Source: an uncultured Bacteroidia bacterium
Lineage (GTDB): Bacteria > Bacteroidota > Bacteroidia > J057 > CALAJH01
Length of the DNA: 64,000 nucleotides
Direction: 5' to 3'
Assembly: GCA_937922655.1 (NCBI GenBank)
Contig: CALAJH010000005.1
Location: 1 to 64,000, forward strand
The notes under the pieces are model-generated. The model was not told the origin of the DNA, made no database searches, and saw only the letters and a program-made list of their open reading frames with translations. Positions 26,165-34,022 of the stretch are shown piece after piece (position 1 is the first letter of the stretch; every line of letters begins with the position of its first letter). Made by a program: the position numbers and the translations under genes.

Positions 26165-27244
26165 ATGAACCAAAAACCGAGTTTTGGGTTTGTCAAAGAG
26201 CAGGCCCGAAATTGGGTTCAAGGCCTGAGCCCCAAGCCAAGAGGTTTGAAGATGTTTAAAGCGTTCGCGCGGACGATGACGGCCCGAAAATTGTGGAACG
26301 CGGCCTTAAACGAGGCCGCCTACCGACGCTCAAACGCCCTCGGCAAGCCCGTCATGTGGGGCATGCCCGTGAGTTTGGGCGTCGAACCGACGACGGCCTG
26401 CAACCTTCGCTGCCCGATGTGCGTCAGCGGCACGCGTTCGTTCACCCGGCCCGTGGGGCGCATGCGCCCGGAGCTGTTTGAAAAAATTTTGGACGAGGCC
26501 GCCCCCGAGCTGGCGTACCTTGTTTTTTACTTTCAGGGCGAACCGTTCATCAACCCCGACTTCACGGACATGGTGCGCTACGCCGCCGAGCGCAACGTTT
26601 TCGTCGCCACCTCCACCAACGCCCATTTTCTCGACGAAGAAACGGCCGAAAAAACCGTGCGCTCGGGACTAGGCAAAATCGTCGTTTCTTTGGACGGTTT
26701 AAACCAAGAATCCTACGAAAAATACCGCGTCGGCGGAAATTTTCAAACCGCCGTAAACGGCATACGCCGACTCGTCCAAACCAAAAAAAAATTGAAATCC
26801 GAAACCCCGTTCGTCGAACTGCAATTTATCGTTTTTTCCCACAACGAAAACGAAATTCAAAGGGTAAAAGCCTTCGGAAACGGCTTGGGCGCGGACAAAA
26901 CCGTTCTCAAAACCGCGCAAATCTACGACTTTGAAACCCAAGCCCATTTTGTTCCTCAAAACGAGCGCTACAGCAGATACCAAAACGGAAAAATCAAAAG
27001 CAAACTGGAAAACCGGTGCCGGCGATTATGGCGCGGCGCGGAAATCACTTGGGACGGCAAAGTCCTTCCTTGTTGTTTCGACAAAAACGCCGAACACGTC
27101 GCAGGGGTTGTTCCGCAATCGTCGTTACGCGAAATTTGGTTGCATTCTCCCGAATACCGACAATTTCGTCAGCGTTTGTTAAACGGACGAAAAAACATCG
27201 AAATGTGTAAAAATTGTACCGAAGGCCTGAAAACGACGGCATGA
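26165..27244 (+). CDS. Radical SAM/SPASM domain enzyme
   Basis: 359 residues. The radical SAM cluster motif is CNLRCPMC (Cys79, Cys83, Cys86), preceded by the usual SLGVEPTTA strand and followed by the FYFQGEPFINPDF and VVSLDGLNQESYEKYR motifs. The C-terminus carries a SPASM-type cysteine set: NRCRRLW, VLPCCFDKN and MCKNCTEG. Such enzymes use radical chemistry on peptides, sugars or other substrates. No small peptide gene that could be a precursor was recognised on either side; the 471-nt gap downstream contains only a hairpin. The divergent neighbours are a lipoprotein and a glycosyltransferase, so a sugar-modifying role is possible but unproven. Confidence 0.9.
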   Translation: MNQKPSFGFVKEQARNWVQGLSPKPRGLKMFKAFARTMTARKLWNAALNEAAYRRSNALGKPVMWGMPVSLGVEPTTACNLRCPMCVSGTRSFTRPVGRMRPELFEKILDEAAPELAYLVFYFQGEPFINPDFTDMVRYAAERNVFVATSTNAHFLDEETAEKTVRSGLGKIVVSLDGLNQESYEKYRVGGNFQTAVNGIRRLVQTKKKLKSETPFVELQFIVFSHNENEIQRVKAFGNGLGADKTVLKTAQIYDFETQAHFVPQNERYSRYQNGKIKSKLENRCRRLWRGAEITWDGKVLPCCFDKNAEHVAGVVPQSSLREIWLHSPEYRQFRQRLLNGRKNIEMCKNCTEGLKTTA

Positions 27245-27689
27245 AACCAATAACGATGAAAAAAGGCCCAAAACACGCGTTTGCACGACGAACGCCGCAT
27301 CGCGCCCGGCCTACGTAAATTTAAAAATTATAAAAAAAAGAAACTAAAAATACATTTTCGTAAATATTTTGGTCGGCGGCGACCGAATTATTTACGAAAC
27401 CATAAAATTAGATTGATATTTACCTAAAAAACATCGTTTTTTTCATCGATTTATGCCAAGTTTATCCAAGCGTCGTTCCCAAGAACGTTCGGCCTCCCCA
27501 ATCCGAAAAAAACAAACCCGCCTTGTCAAGCGCTTTAACGATGCAGCGCGTTCCGAGGTCCGCCATGGGTAAGACGTACCCACCCTTCGCCCGGTCCCTC
27601 GACGCCCCCGTCGATTTCGTTGTCGTTCACATTATTTTATTTATATCCATTTAACCCCGTGAATTCCGCAAAATTTTGACGAACTTTTG
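27245..27689. other. AT-rich intergenic region with a large hairpin, no gene seen
   Basis: The gap between the radical SAM gene and elbB is markedly richer in A/T than its surroundings up to about 27460. Apart from the 20-bp-arm inverted repeat at 27356 and the elbB promoter box nothing is recognised; open frames are short and lack protein-like composition. Confidence 0.5.
27356..27399. repeat. Large inverted repeat, 20-nt arms with 4-nt loop
   Basis: The arms TTTCGTAAATATTTTGGTCG and CGACCGAATTATTTACGAAA pair at 18 positions as DNA (one of the two mismatches becomes a G-U pair in RNA) around the loop GCGG. No T-run follows on either strand, so it is not a standard terminator. Confidence 0.8.
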
Positions 27690-27697
27690 TATTTTTG
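27690..27697 (+). promoter_or_regulatory. -7 promoter box TATTTTTG of elbB-ispF
   Basis: Consensus TAnnTTTG ending 18 nt before the elbB ATG. It excludes the in-frame TTG at 27695 as a start. Confidence 0.55.
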
Positions 27698-27715
27698 CGT
27701 CAAAGAGAAACGAGC

Positions 27716-28399
27716 ATGAAACCAAAGATAGGAGTGGTGCTGTCGGGCTGCGGGGTATACGACGGCGCCGAGATACACGAATCGGTGTTTGCGCTTTTGG
27801 CCTTGTCGCGGGCGGGGGCGGAACCGGTGTGTTTTGCGCCCGATATTAAACAGCGCCACGTCGTTAACCACCTCACGGGCGAAGAAATGCCCGAAGAACG
27901 CAACGTTTTAATCGAAGCGGCCCGCATTGCCCGGGGCAAAATTCGTCCGCTTTCCGAGGCCAAAGCCGAAGAATTGGATGGATTGTTTATTCCGGGGGGG
28001 TTCGGCGCGGCGAAAAATCTCACGTCCTGGGCCTTCGACGGTCCGGCGGGAACGATAGAAGCCGAGGTCTTGCGCGTGATTCGCGAGTTTGTCGCGGCGG
28101 GCAAGCCCGTCGGCGCCATTTGCATGGGACCGGCGGTCGTTGCCAAAGCCCTGCAAGGCGCCCCAAACGCCCCCACCGTTACCGTCGGTTCCACCGATGG
28201 GCCTTCACCCTACGACATCGCCGCCGTCAATGACGGACTTCGAGCCGCCGGCGCCGTTGCGGCCAATCAAACGGGCGTCGTCGTCGACGAAAAAAACAAA
28301 ATCGTTTCCGCGCCCTGCTATATGATGGAGGTAGAGCTCCCCCAACTCTACGACGAAATCGAACAGACCGTCGGCCGCTTGATGCAAATGCTCGCGTGA
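27716..28399 (+). CDS. elbB: ElbB-type DJ-1/PfpI family protein (isoprenoid-linked glyoxalase)
   Basis: About 227 residues of the DJ-1/PfpI superfamily. It begins KIGVVLSGCGVYDGAEIHES, the ElbB signature, has LDGLFIPGGFGAAKNL, and carries the nucleophile-elbow cysteine in KPVGAICMGPAVVAKAL. The C-terminal VVVDEKNKIVSAPCYMME is also typical of ElbB. In E. coli the protein has been linked to isoprenoid production and weak glyoxalase activity. Here it overlaps ispF of the MEP pathway by 4 nt (GTGA), which is strong context for an isoprenoid-related role. The start was fixed at ATG 27716 by the promoter box 18 nt upstream. Confidence 0.9.
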   Translation: MKPKIGVVLSGCGVYDGAEIHESVFALLALSRAGAEPVCFAPDIKQRHVVNHLTGEEMPEERNVLIEAARIARGKIRPLSEAKAEELDGLFIPGGFGAAKNLTSWAFDGPAGTIEAEVLRVIREFVAAGKPVGAICMGPAVVAKALQGAPNAPTVTVGSTDGPSPYDIAAVNDGLRAAGAVAANQTGVVVDEKNKIVSAPCYMMEVELPQLYDEIEQTVGRLMQMLA

Positions 28400-28875
28400 A
28401 AATCCGTATTGGTTGGGGATACGACGTCCACCGTTTCGCCGAAGGCCGGGAATTGTGGCTCGGAGGCGTAAAAATCGAATACAACCGGGGCTTGGACGGC
28501 CATTCCGACGCCGACGTGCTTTTGCACGCTCTCTGCGACGCGCTTTTGGGCGCCGCCGGCCAACGAGACATCGGCTTTCACTTTCCCAACAACGACCCCC
28601 AATGGAAAAACGCCGATTCCAAACGCCTTCTCGCACGGGTAATGGACGTCGTTCGTCGGGACGGATACGCCGTGCAAAACGTCGATTTGACCGTCGTCGC
28701 CGAGGCGCCCAAAATCGGTCCGTACGTCCCGCAAATGCGGCAAACGATTGCCGATTTGCTAAACACCGTTCCTGAAAACATTGGATTGAAGGCCACGACC
28801 AACGAGGGCATGGGTTTCGTCGGTCGCGGCGAAGGTATCGCGGCCATGGCGACGGCGCTGCTCTTGGCCCTATAA
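28396..28875 (+). CDS. ispF: 2-C-methyl-D-erythritol 2,4-cyclodiphosphate synthase
   Basis: 159 residues, full length. The zinc ligands are present: GYDVHRF (Asp and His) and the second His in GLDGHSDADVLLHALCDALLGA. Substrate-binding segments DIGFHFPNNDPQWKNADS, NVDLTVVAEAPKI and the C-terminal LKATTNEGMGFVGRGEGIAA follow. IspF makes MEcPP from CDP-ME-2-phosphate, the fifth step of the MEP pathway to isoprenoids, so this organism uses the MEP route. It starts with GTG overlapping the elbB stop, indicating translational coupling. Confidence 0.95.
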   Translation: MKIRIGWGYDVHRFAEGRELWLGGVKIEYNRGLDGHSDADVLLHALCDALLGAAGQRDIGFHFPNNDPQWKNADSKRLLARVMDVVRRDGYAVQNVDLTVVAEAPKIGPYVPQMRQTIADLLNTVPENIGLKATTNEGMGFVGRGEGIAAMATALLLAL

Positions 28876-29054
28876 CCCCCGGTTGACACGAAAACGACTA
28901 TCCCGAACGACTAACGTCGAATTGGCTTAAACGACGCTAAAAAAACGCGGGTACGCACAAAAAGTTCTTGGCGCCCTTTCGGTTCGAGATTCATCCATCC
29001 AATTTTTAATAATTTATTTTTTAATAAACGCCACTTAATTATTTACCGTAAAAG

Positions 29055-30836
29055 ATGTTCAAGCATGTTACTCGGACGTTCGGCCGCACGCTTGCCGTTG
29101 GATTTGTGGCCTTGACGTCCGTTTGCGCGCAAACCCAAATCGACTCGCTCGAAAAAATCGTTGCCCGTGCGGACGAGGACAGCGTCAAAGCAAGGAGTTT
29201 GTGCCGATTGAGCCGGGAATTATGGCGAAAAGGACGGGTGGAAGAGGCGTTGAAAAAATCCGTGGAAGGATTGGCGTTGGCGCAAAAGTGCAAAGACGAC
29301 AAAGGCGCGGCCGAGTGTTTCAACAGTTTGGGACTTGCTTATTGGAACCAAGGCGAGTACGACAAGGCCGTCGAGCATTACCGCGAGGCCCTAAACATTC
29401 GTCAAAGAGTAGGGGACAAACGCGGCGTGGCCTCGTGTTTCATTAACTTGGGCAACGTTTATTGGAATCAAGGCGAATACGACAAGGCGGCGGAAAATTA
29501 CCTTCAAGCCTTAAAAATAAGCGAAGCCATAAACGACAAAAACGGCATCGCCTCGTGTTTCAACAACTTGGGCCTGCTTTACTGGGACCAAGGCGAATAC
29601 GCCAAAGCCACGGAATATTATCAAAACGCTTTAAAGAGTTTTGAAGTTCTTGGCGACAAAAACGCCATCGCCAACTGCCTCAACAATCTGGGCAACGTCT
29701 ACGCCGACCAAGGCGACTACGGCAGAGCCGTCGAATATTACCTTGCGGCCCTAAAACGCTTCGAAGAAATCGGCGACAAAAACGGCATCGCCCATTGTTT
29801 CATCAACTTGGGCGGAGTTTTCGGCAACCAAAAAGAAGCGGACAAAGCCATCGAACATTACCGCAACGCCTTGAAAAATTTTGAAGAAATCGGCGACAAA
29901 AGCGCAATCGCCACATGCTTTAACAACTTAGGCGGCATTTACATGCACCAAGGAAAAGACGCCAAAGCCATCGAACATTTCACCAACGCCTTAAAAAACT
30001 TCGAAGCCATCGGCGACAAAAGCGGAATCGCCATGTCTCTCAACAATTTGGGCGGCGCCTACAAGCATCAAGAAGAATACGACAAGGCCGTCGAACATAT
30101 CCTCAACGCCTTAAAAATTCGAGAACAAATCGGCGATAAAAACGGCGTGGCCGCGTGTTGGGGCAACTTGTCCGACGTATATCTCAAAATGGGACGACCG
30201 ATCCAAGCCCGCGAACTGGCACGAAAAGGATTGAAGCTGGCCACCCAAATCCGAAACATGGAAACGATGAAATCCAACGCCTTGTATATGGCCAACGCCG
30301 ACTCCGCCGCCGGCGATTTTTTTTCCGCACTCAAACACTACAAACTTTTTCACGCCTATTCCGATTCGTTGCGCAACGACGAACAAACCAAAAAAATCGC
30401 CACGCTCGAAGCCCGCAGACAATACGAACTTGAAGCCGCCGAACGCAAACGCCAAGAAGAAATCGCCGCCGCCCAAGAAGCCGAACGTCAAGAGCGCGTC
30501 TACATGTTTCAATCTTTGGGCATCTTCGGATTTTTGACCTTGATGATAGTTTCGCTGTTTTTTTTGGGCAAACTCAACATGCCCCGTTGGGTGCTTAAAG
30601 GTTTGTTGTACGTTTCGTTGATGATGACCTTCGAGTTCGCAATCCTGCTTTTCGAACCCTTAAACGACAAATACTCGCAGGGCTTGCCGATATACAAGAT
30701 GGGTTTCAATACGTTGTTGGGATTGTTCGTCGGGCCGTTGCATACTTTGGCCGAAAGAAAATTAACGGCCCGGTTGGTTAAATCCGCTCTTGAAGACGCC
30801 GGTTACCAAAAAACGCCTTTCAACCCCGGCGGATGA
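29055..30836 (+). CDS. TPR protein with C-terminal transmembrane domain
   Basis: 593 residues. The signal peptide (to about residue 28, ending VCAQT) is followed by eight very regular 40-residue TPR units, each built on a pattern like ANCLNNLGNVYADQGDYGRA with the linker GDKNGI; the DNA shows the same 120-nt periodicity. Next come a degenerate unit, a charged coiled coil (around residues 450-480) and about three membrane helices (FLTLMIVSLFFLG; LLYVSLMMTFEFAILLF; MGFNTLLGLFVGPL), ending in a short cytosolic tail. The front half resembles the TPR sensor portion of Bacteroidota histidine kinases and adenylate cyclases, but no kinase, cyclase or DNA-binding domain follows. Single gene; function unknown. 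Confidence 0.85.
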   Translation: MFKHVTRTFGRTLAVGFVALTSVCAQTQIDSLEKIVARADEDSVKARSLCRLSRELWRKGRVEEALKKSVEGLALAQKCKDDKGAAECFNSLGLAYWNQGEYDKAVEHYREALNIRQRVGDKRGVASCFINLGNVYWNQGEYDKAAENYLQALKISEAINDKNGIASCFNNLGLLYWDQGEYAKATEYYQNALKSFEVLGDKNAIANCLNNLGNVYADQGDYGRAVEYYLAALKRFEEIGDKNGIAHCFINLGGVFGNQKEADKAIEHYRNALKNFEEIGDKSAIATCFNNLGGIYMHQGKDAKAIEHFTNALKNFEAIGDKSGIAMSLNNLGGAYKHQEEYDKAVEHILNALKIREQIGDKNGVAACWGNLSDVYLKMGRPIQARELARKGLKLATQIRNMETMKSNALYMANADSAAGDFFSALKHYKLFHAYSDSLRNDEQTKKIATLEARRQYELEAAERKRQEEIAAAQEAERQERVYMFQSLGIFGFLTLMIVSLFFLGKLNMPRWVLKGLLYVSLMMTFEFAILLFEPLNDKYSQGLPIYKMGFNTLLGLFVGPLHTLAERKLTARLVKSALEDAGYQKTPFNPGG

Positions 30837-30996
30837 ACACAACGAGCGCCAATACGCCAAACTAATCATGGTTTTGCGTTGTCTTGTCCCGTTTTCGGGC
30901 GTTTTTCCACATTCTATATGCGAATGTTTTCCGCGTCGTTGCGGGCCGGATGGCGCCAACGTCGGGGAGGGTGGCCGTTGGTCGTGGGACATTTCG

Positions 30997-31004
30997 TAAC
31001 TTTA
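30997..31004 (+). promoter_or_regulatory. Possible -7 box TAACTTTA of apt
   Basis: One mismatch from TAnnTTTG, ending 7 nt before the apt ATG. Confidence 0.35.
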
Positions 31005-31011
31005 CGTCGCG

Positions 31012-31548
31012 ATGAACATCGAACAAAAGTTGAAGTCGGCCATAAGGATAGTGAAGGACTTTCCCAAGCCGGGCATATCGTTTAAGGACGTAACGCCGAT
31101 TTTTTTGTCGCCGACGTTGATGCGCGAAAGCGTTTCGGCGTGGGTACGGGAATTCAAGGACGCGGGGGTAACCAAGGTGGTGGGGGTGGAAAGCCGGGGC
31201 TTTCTGCTAGGGCCCGCGTTGGCCATGGAACTCGACGCGGGTTTTGTACTTTTACGCAAAAAAGGCAAGCTTCCCGGACCAAACCTAAACGCCAGTTACG
31301 ACCTCGAATACGGCTCGGCGGAACTGGAAATCCCCGTGGGAGCCCTAGGCGACGGAGACACGGTACTTTTGCACGACGACCTGCTGGCCACGGGCGGCAC
31401 GGCGGCGGCGGCGGCGGGCTTGTGCGTGCGCTCCGGCGCCCGGCTGGCCGGCTTCGCTTTTTTGGTCCATTTGACCGAACTCGGCGGCGCCGAAAAACTC
31501 CTTCCCTTTTCCACAAAAATTCACGCCTTGGCTCAATATCCGCTGTGA
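31012..31548 (+). CDS. apt: Adenine phosphoribosyltransferase
   Basis: 178 residues, the normal size. The PRPP-binding motif is VLLHDDLLATGGTAAAA with the usual two acidic residues, and the family opening KDFPKPGISFKDVTPIF, then VVGVESRGFLLGPALA and LLRKKGKLPGP are present. It makes AMP from adenine and PRPP. With purine nucleoside phosphorylase, Hpt and the nucleoside transporter it completes salvage in this window. The stop overlaps the GTG start of the HMG-CoA lyase gene by 4 nt. Confidence 0.95.
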   Translation: MNIEQKLKSAIRIVKDFPKPGISFKDVTPIFLSPTLMRESVSAWVREFKDAGVTKVVGVESRGFLLGPALAMELDAGFVLLRKKGKLPGPNLNASYDLEYGSAELEIPVGALGDGDTVLLHDDLLATGGTAAAAAGLCVRSGARLAGFAFLVHLTELGGAEKLLPFSTKIHALAQYPL

Positions 31549-32378
31549 AAATCGTTGAATGTCCCCGGGACGCCATGCAGGGCCTTGAACGCTTCGTCCC
31601 CACGGAACTCAAAATCGAATATCTCAACGCCCTGCTCGAAGTCGGATTCGACGCCCTTGACTTCGGCAGTTTCGTTTCCGAAAAAGCCGTGCCGCAAATG
31701 CGCGACACCGCCGAAGTTTTACGAAACCTTGCCCCCTCCCCCACCCCGTTGCTGTGCATCGTCGTCAATGAAAAAGGTCTGGAAACGGCGTTGTCCTACG
31801 AACGCATAACTTACATCGGTTATCCGTTTTCAATTTCGGAAACGTTCCAATACCGCAACAGCAAAAAAACAATCGACGAATCGTGGCCGTTGGTCGAACG
31901 AACGGTCAAGTCGGCGCGCGAGGCGGGCAAAAAGTCGGTCGTTTACGTTTCGATGGGTTTCGGCAACCCTTACGGCGACCCGTGGAGCGTCGAAACAACC
32001 CTGTCGGCGGCAAAAAAAATGGCGGACATGGGCGTGGACGTCGTATCGTTGGCCGATACGGCCGCCGCCGCGCGTGCCGACGACGTTCGCGAAATCTTTC
32101 GCCGCACAACGGCATGGGGTATCGACGTCGGGGCGCATTTTCACCTTTCGCCCGACAACGCCGCGACCATGTTGGAGGCCGCATGGGAGGGCGGTTGCCG
32201 GCGTTTCGATTCGGCGCTCCTGGGATTCGGAGGCTGTCCGTTCGCGCAAGACCGGCTCGTCGGCAATCTCGCCACCGAAACGCTGTTAAGTTTTCTCGAT
32301 TCAAAGAACGCCGCGCCCGCACTCGACAAGGGGGCGTTGGGCCGGGCGTTGGCCGTCGCCCAAAAAGTGTTTTATTGA
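31545..32378 (+). CDS. mvaB: Hydroxymethylglutaryl-CoA lyase
   Basis: About 277 residues, slightly shorter than usual at the N-terminus because it starts at the GTG overlapping the apt stop. The family residues are in place: the substrate Arg-Asp pair in ECPRDAMQG, FVSEKAVPQM, the metal His pair in VGAHFHLS and the catalytic Cys in LLGFGGCPFAQDRLVGN. It cleaves HMG-CoA to acetyl-CoA and acetoacetate, the last step of leucine breakdown. Since the organism carries MEP-pathway ispF, this lyase is more likely catabolic than related to isoprenoids. Co-transcription with apt has no obvious metabolic reason. Confidence 0.88.
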   Translation: MKIVECPRDAMQGLERFVPTELKIEYLNALLEVGFDALDFGSFVSEKAVPQMRDTAEVLRNLAPSPTPLLCIVVNEKGLETALSYERITYIGYPFSISETFQYRNSKKTIDESWPLVERTVKSAREAGKKSVVYVSMGFGNPYGDPWSVETTLSAAKKMADMGVDVVSLADTAAAARADDVREIFRRTTAWGIDVGAHFHLSPDNAATMLEAAWEGGCRRFDSALLGFGGCPFAQDRLVGNLATETLLSFLDSKNAAPALDKGALGRALAVAQKVFY

Positions 32379-32412
32379 TTCGTCCATGCAATCCTCGGCG
32401 ACGCTTGTTTTT

Positions 32413-33051
32413 TTATTCCTTTGCCCCGAAAAGCGTCGGCGAACAGGGCTTGTAAGAACGGCGGTGAAAAGGACTGAGACCGTGTCGGCACAGAGCCTCG
32501 AGGTGGGCGGCGGTAGGGTAACCTTTGTTTTCCCGCCAACCGTATTGGGGGTAAAGCTCGTCGAGCTTGGTCATAATTTCGTCGCGAAAAGTTTTGGCCA
32601 ATACCGAAGCGGCGGCAATGTGCAAACACTTGTCGTCGCCTTTGACAACGCCGACCACGGGCTTGTCGAAAGCGAAAACAAATTTGCCGTCGGCGGCGAC
32701 GGCGGCCACGGCAACGTTCAACCCCTCGACGGCTTCGCGCATCGCGGCCAACGACGCTCTTAAAATATTGACGCGGTCGATTTCGGGAGCGCCGACCATG
32801 CCGAGGCACCAACCTTCGCATCGTTCGATAATTTTGTCGCGCAACGATAAGCGTTGGGCGGCAGAAAGTTTTTTGGAATCTCGCAGGCCGTCAAGGCGAA
32901 CGGCCGGCGGCAGGACAACGGCGGCGGCTACGACCGGCCCCGCCAACGCCCCGCGTCCCGCCTCGTCCGTTCCCGCCTCGGGAAAGCGCCCCGTAACGTT
33001 TTCGATTAAAACATTGCCCGGCAAAAGCGTCCTTTTTGTAGGCGTTGGCAT
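32413..33051 (-). CDS. rnhB: Ribonuclease HII
   Basis: 212 residues. The active-site carboxylates can be followed: TDEAGRGALAGP (Asp, Glu), the central region LAAMREAVEGLN, and GDDKCLHIAAASVLAKTFRD; the C-terminal KGYPTAAHLEAL is typical. It removes ribonucleotides from RNA/DNA hybrids. Its start (ATG 33051) lies inside the 3' end of mutY, giving a 46-nt overlap in another frame, unless it initiates at an in-frame TTG slightly downstream. It is the last gene of a minus-strand run and ends convergently with the HMG-CoA lyase gene. Confidence 0.93.
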   Translation of the reverse strand: MPTPTKRTLLPGNVLIENVTGRFPEAGTDEAGRGALAGPVVAAAVVLPPAVRLDGLRDSKKLSAAQRLSLRDKIIERCEGWCLGMVGAPEIDRVNILRASLAAMREAVEGLNVAVAAVAADGKFVFAFDKPVVGVVKGDDKCLHIAAASVLAKTFRDEIMTKLDELYPQYGWRENKGYPTAAHLEALCRHGLSPFHRRSYKPCSPTLFGAKE

Positions 33052-34007
33052 ATCGTTCGCATGGCTCGCGGCAAAGCCAAATTCTCCACTTCGGCAAAAT
33101 CGACGGTTTTGAGTTCCCCCTCTTCCACGGGCAAAGTGTCGCAGGCGTATACCCGAATACGCATGACCACGTGGGTCAGTGTGTGTTTGATTTCAAAAAG
33201 CGGAGCGCGGGCGGGCGACGGGTCTTGCGATTCAAGCATGGGCAATTCCCACAATCCGCCCCATAGGCCTTGCGCGGGCCGCTTTCTGACCCAAAAACCA
33301 TCGCCGTTGCGGACATAAAAACAATCGTAATACCGGGTTGGGGGCGAAGTCTTTTTGTTTTTGACGGGAAAGTTTTCGGGTTTGCCGACGGCAAAGGCGG
33401 CACAAGCGTCGTTGAGCGGACATCGGTCGCATTTCGGTTTTCTCGGCGTACAGACGGTGGCGCCCAAGTCCATGACGGCGTTGTTGAAATCGCCGGCGGC
33501 GTCGGGGGGTACCCACGCGTCGCCCAAGTTCTGAAAATGTTTTTGTCCGCGTTCAACGGGCGTAGGGTCGGCGTAATAGCGCGACAAAACGCGAAAACCG
33601 TTGCCGTCCAGAGCCAAAACGGGCGTTCGGAAAGCGAAAGCGGCAATGGCCCGCGCGGTGTACGGCCCTATGCCCTTCAATTTTTCAAGTTCGCGCACGT
33701 CGGTGGGGAATCGTCCGGCGTGTTCGGCGACGATGGTTTTGGCACAGGCGTGCAGGTTGCGCCCCCGTCCGTAGTAGCCCATGCCCTCCCAAAGTTTCAA
33801 AACTTGCGCCTCGTTGGCCGCCGCCAAAGCCTCGACCGTTCCCAGTTCCTGTAAAAATTTTAAATAATAAGGCAAGGCTTGGACCGTCCGCGTCTGCTGC
33901 AGCATTACCTCCGCCAGCCACACGCGATAGGGGTCGTCGTGGCCGCGCCACGGAAACCGCCGTCCGTAACGACGGTACCAAGCCACCAATTTTTCTCCCT
34001 CGGTCAT
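33006..34007 (-). CDS. mutY: A/G-specific adenine glycosylase
   Basis: 333 residues. Present are the catalytic Glu in VWLAEVMLQQT, the helix-hairpin-helix LEKLKGIGPYTARAI followed by the catalytic Asp in LALDGNGFRVLSRYYAD, and the Fe-S cluster CTPRKPKCDRCPLNDAC (C-x6-C-x2-C-x5-C). The C-terminal NUDIX-like domain reads WVRKRPAQGLWGGLWELP. MutY removes adenine paired with 8-oxoguanine. The gene follows purK by 15 nt and overlaps rnhB, so repair and housekeeping genes share a transcript. Confidence 0.95.
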   Translation of the reverse strand: MTEGEKLVAWYRRYGRRFPWRGHDDPYRVWLAEVMLQQTRTVQALPYYLKFLQELGTVEALAAANEAQVLKLWEGMGYYGRGRNLHACAKTIVAEHAGRFPTDVRELEKLKGIGPYTARAIAAFAFRTPVLALDGNGFRVLSRYYADPTPVERGQKHFQNLGDAWVPPDAAGDFNNAVMDLGATVCTPRKPKCDRCPLNDACAAFAVGKPENFPVKNKKTSPPTRYYDCFYVRNGDGFWVRKRPAQGLWGGLWELPMLESQDPSPARAPLFEIKHTLTHVVMRIRVYACDTLPVEEGELKTVDFAEVENLALPRAMRTICQRLQKGRFCRAMF

Positions 34008-34022
34008 TGACGCAAAATTCTC

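Noticed and set aside
27356-27399. Calling the large hairpin a rho-independent terminator
   Set aside because: No T-run follows on either strand and it is over 100 nt from the nearest gene end.
29311-30190. Regular 120-nt tandem repeat, considered as a satellite or CRISPR
   Set aside because: Units are contiguous without spacers and encode TPR motifs in frame, so they are protein repeats.
30883-30910. CCCG-TTTT-CGGG hairpin with trailing T after the TPR gene
   Set aside because: Only four base pairs, too weak to call a terminator.
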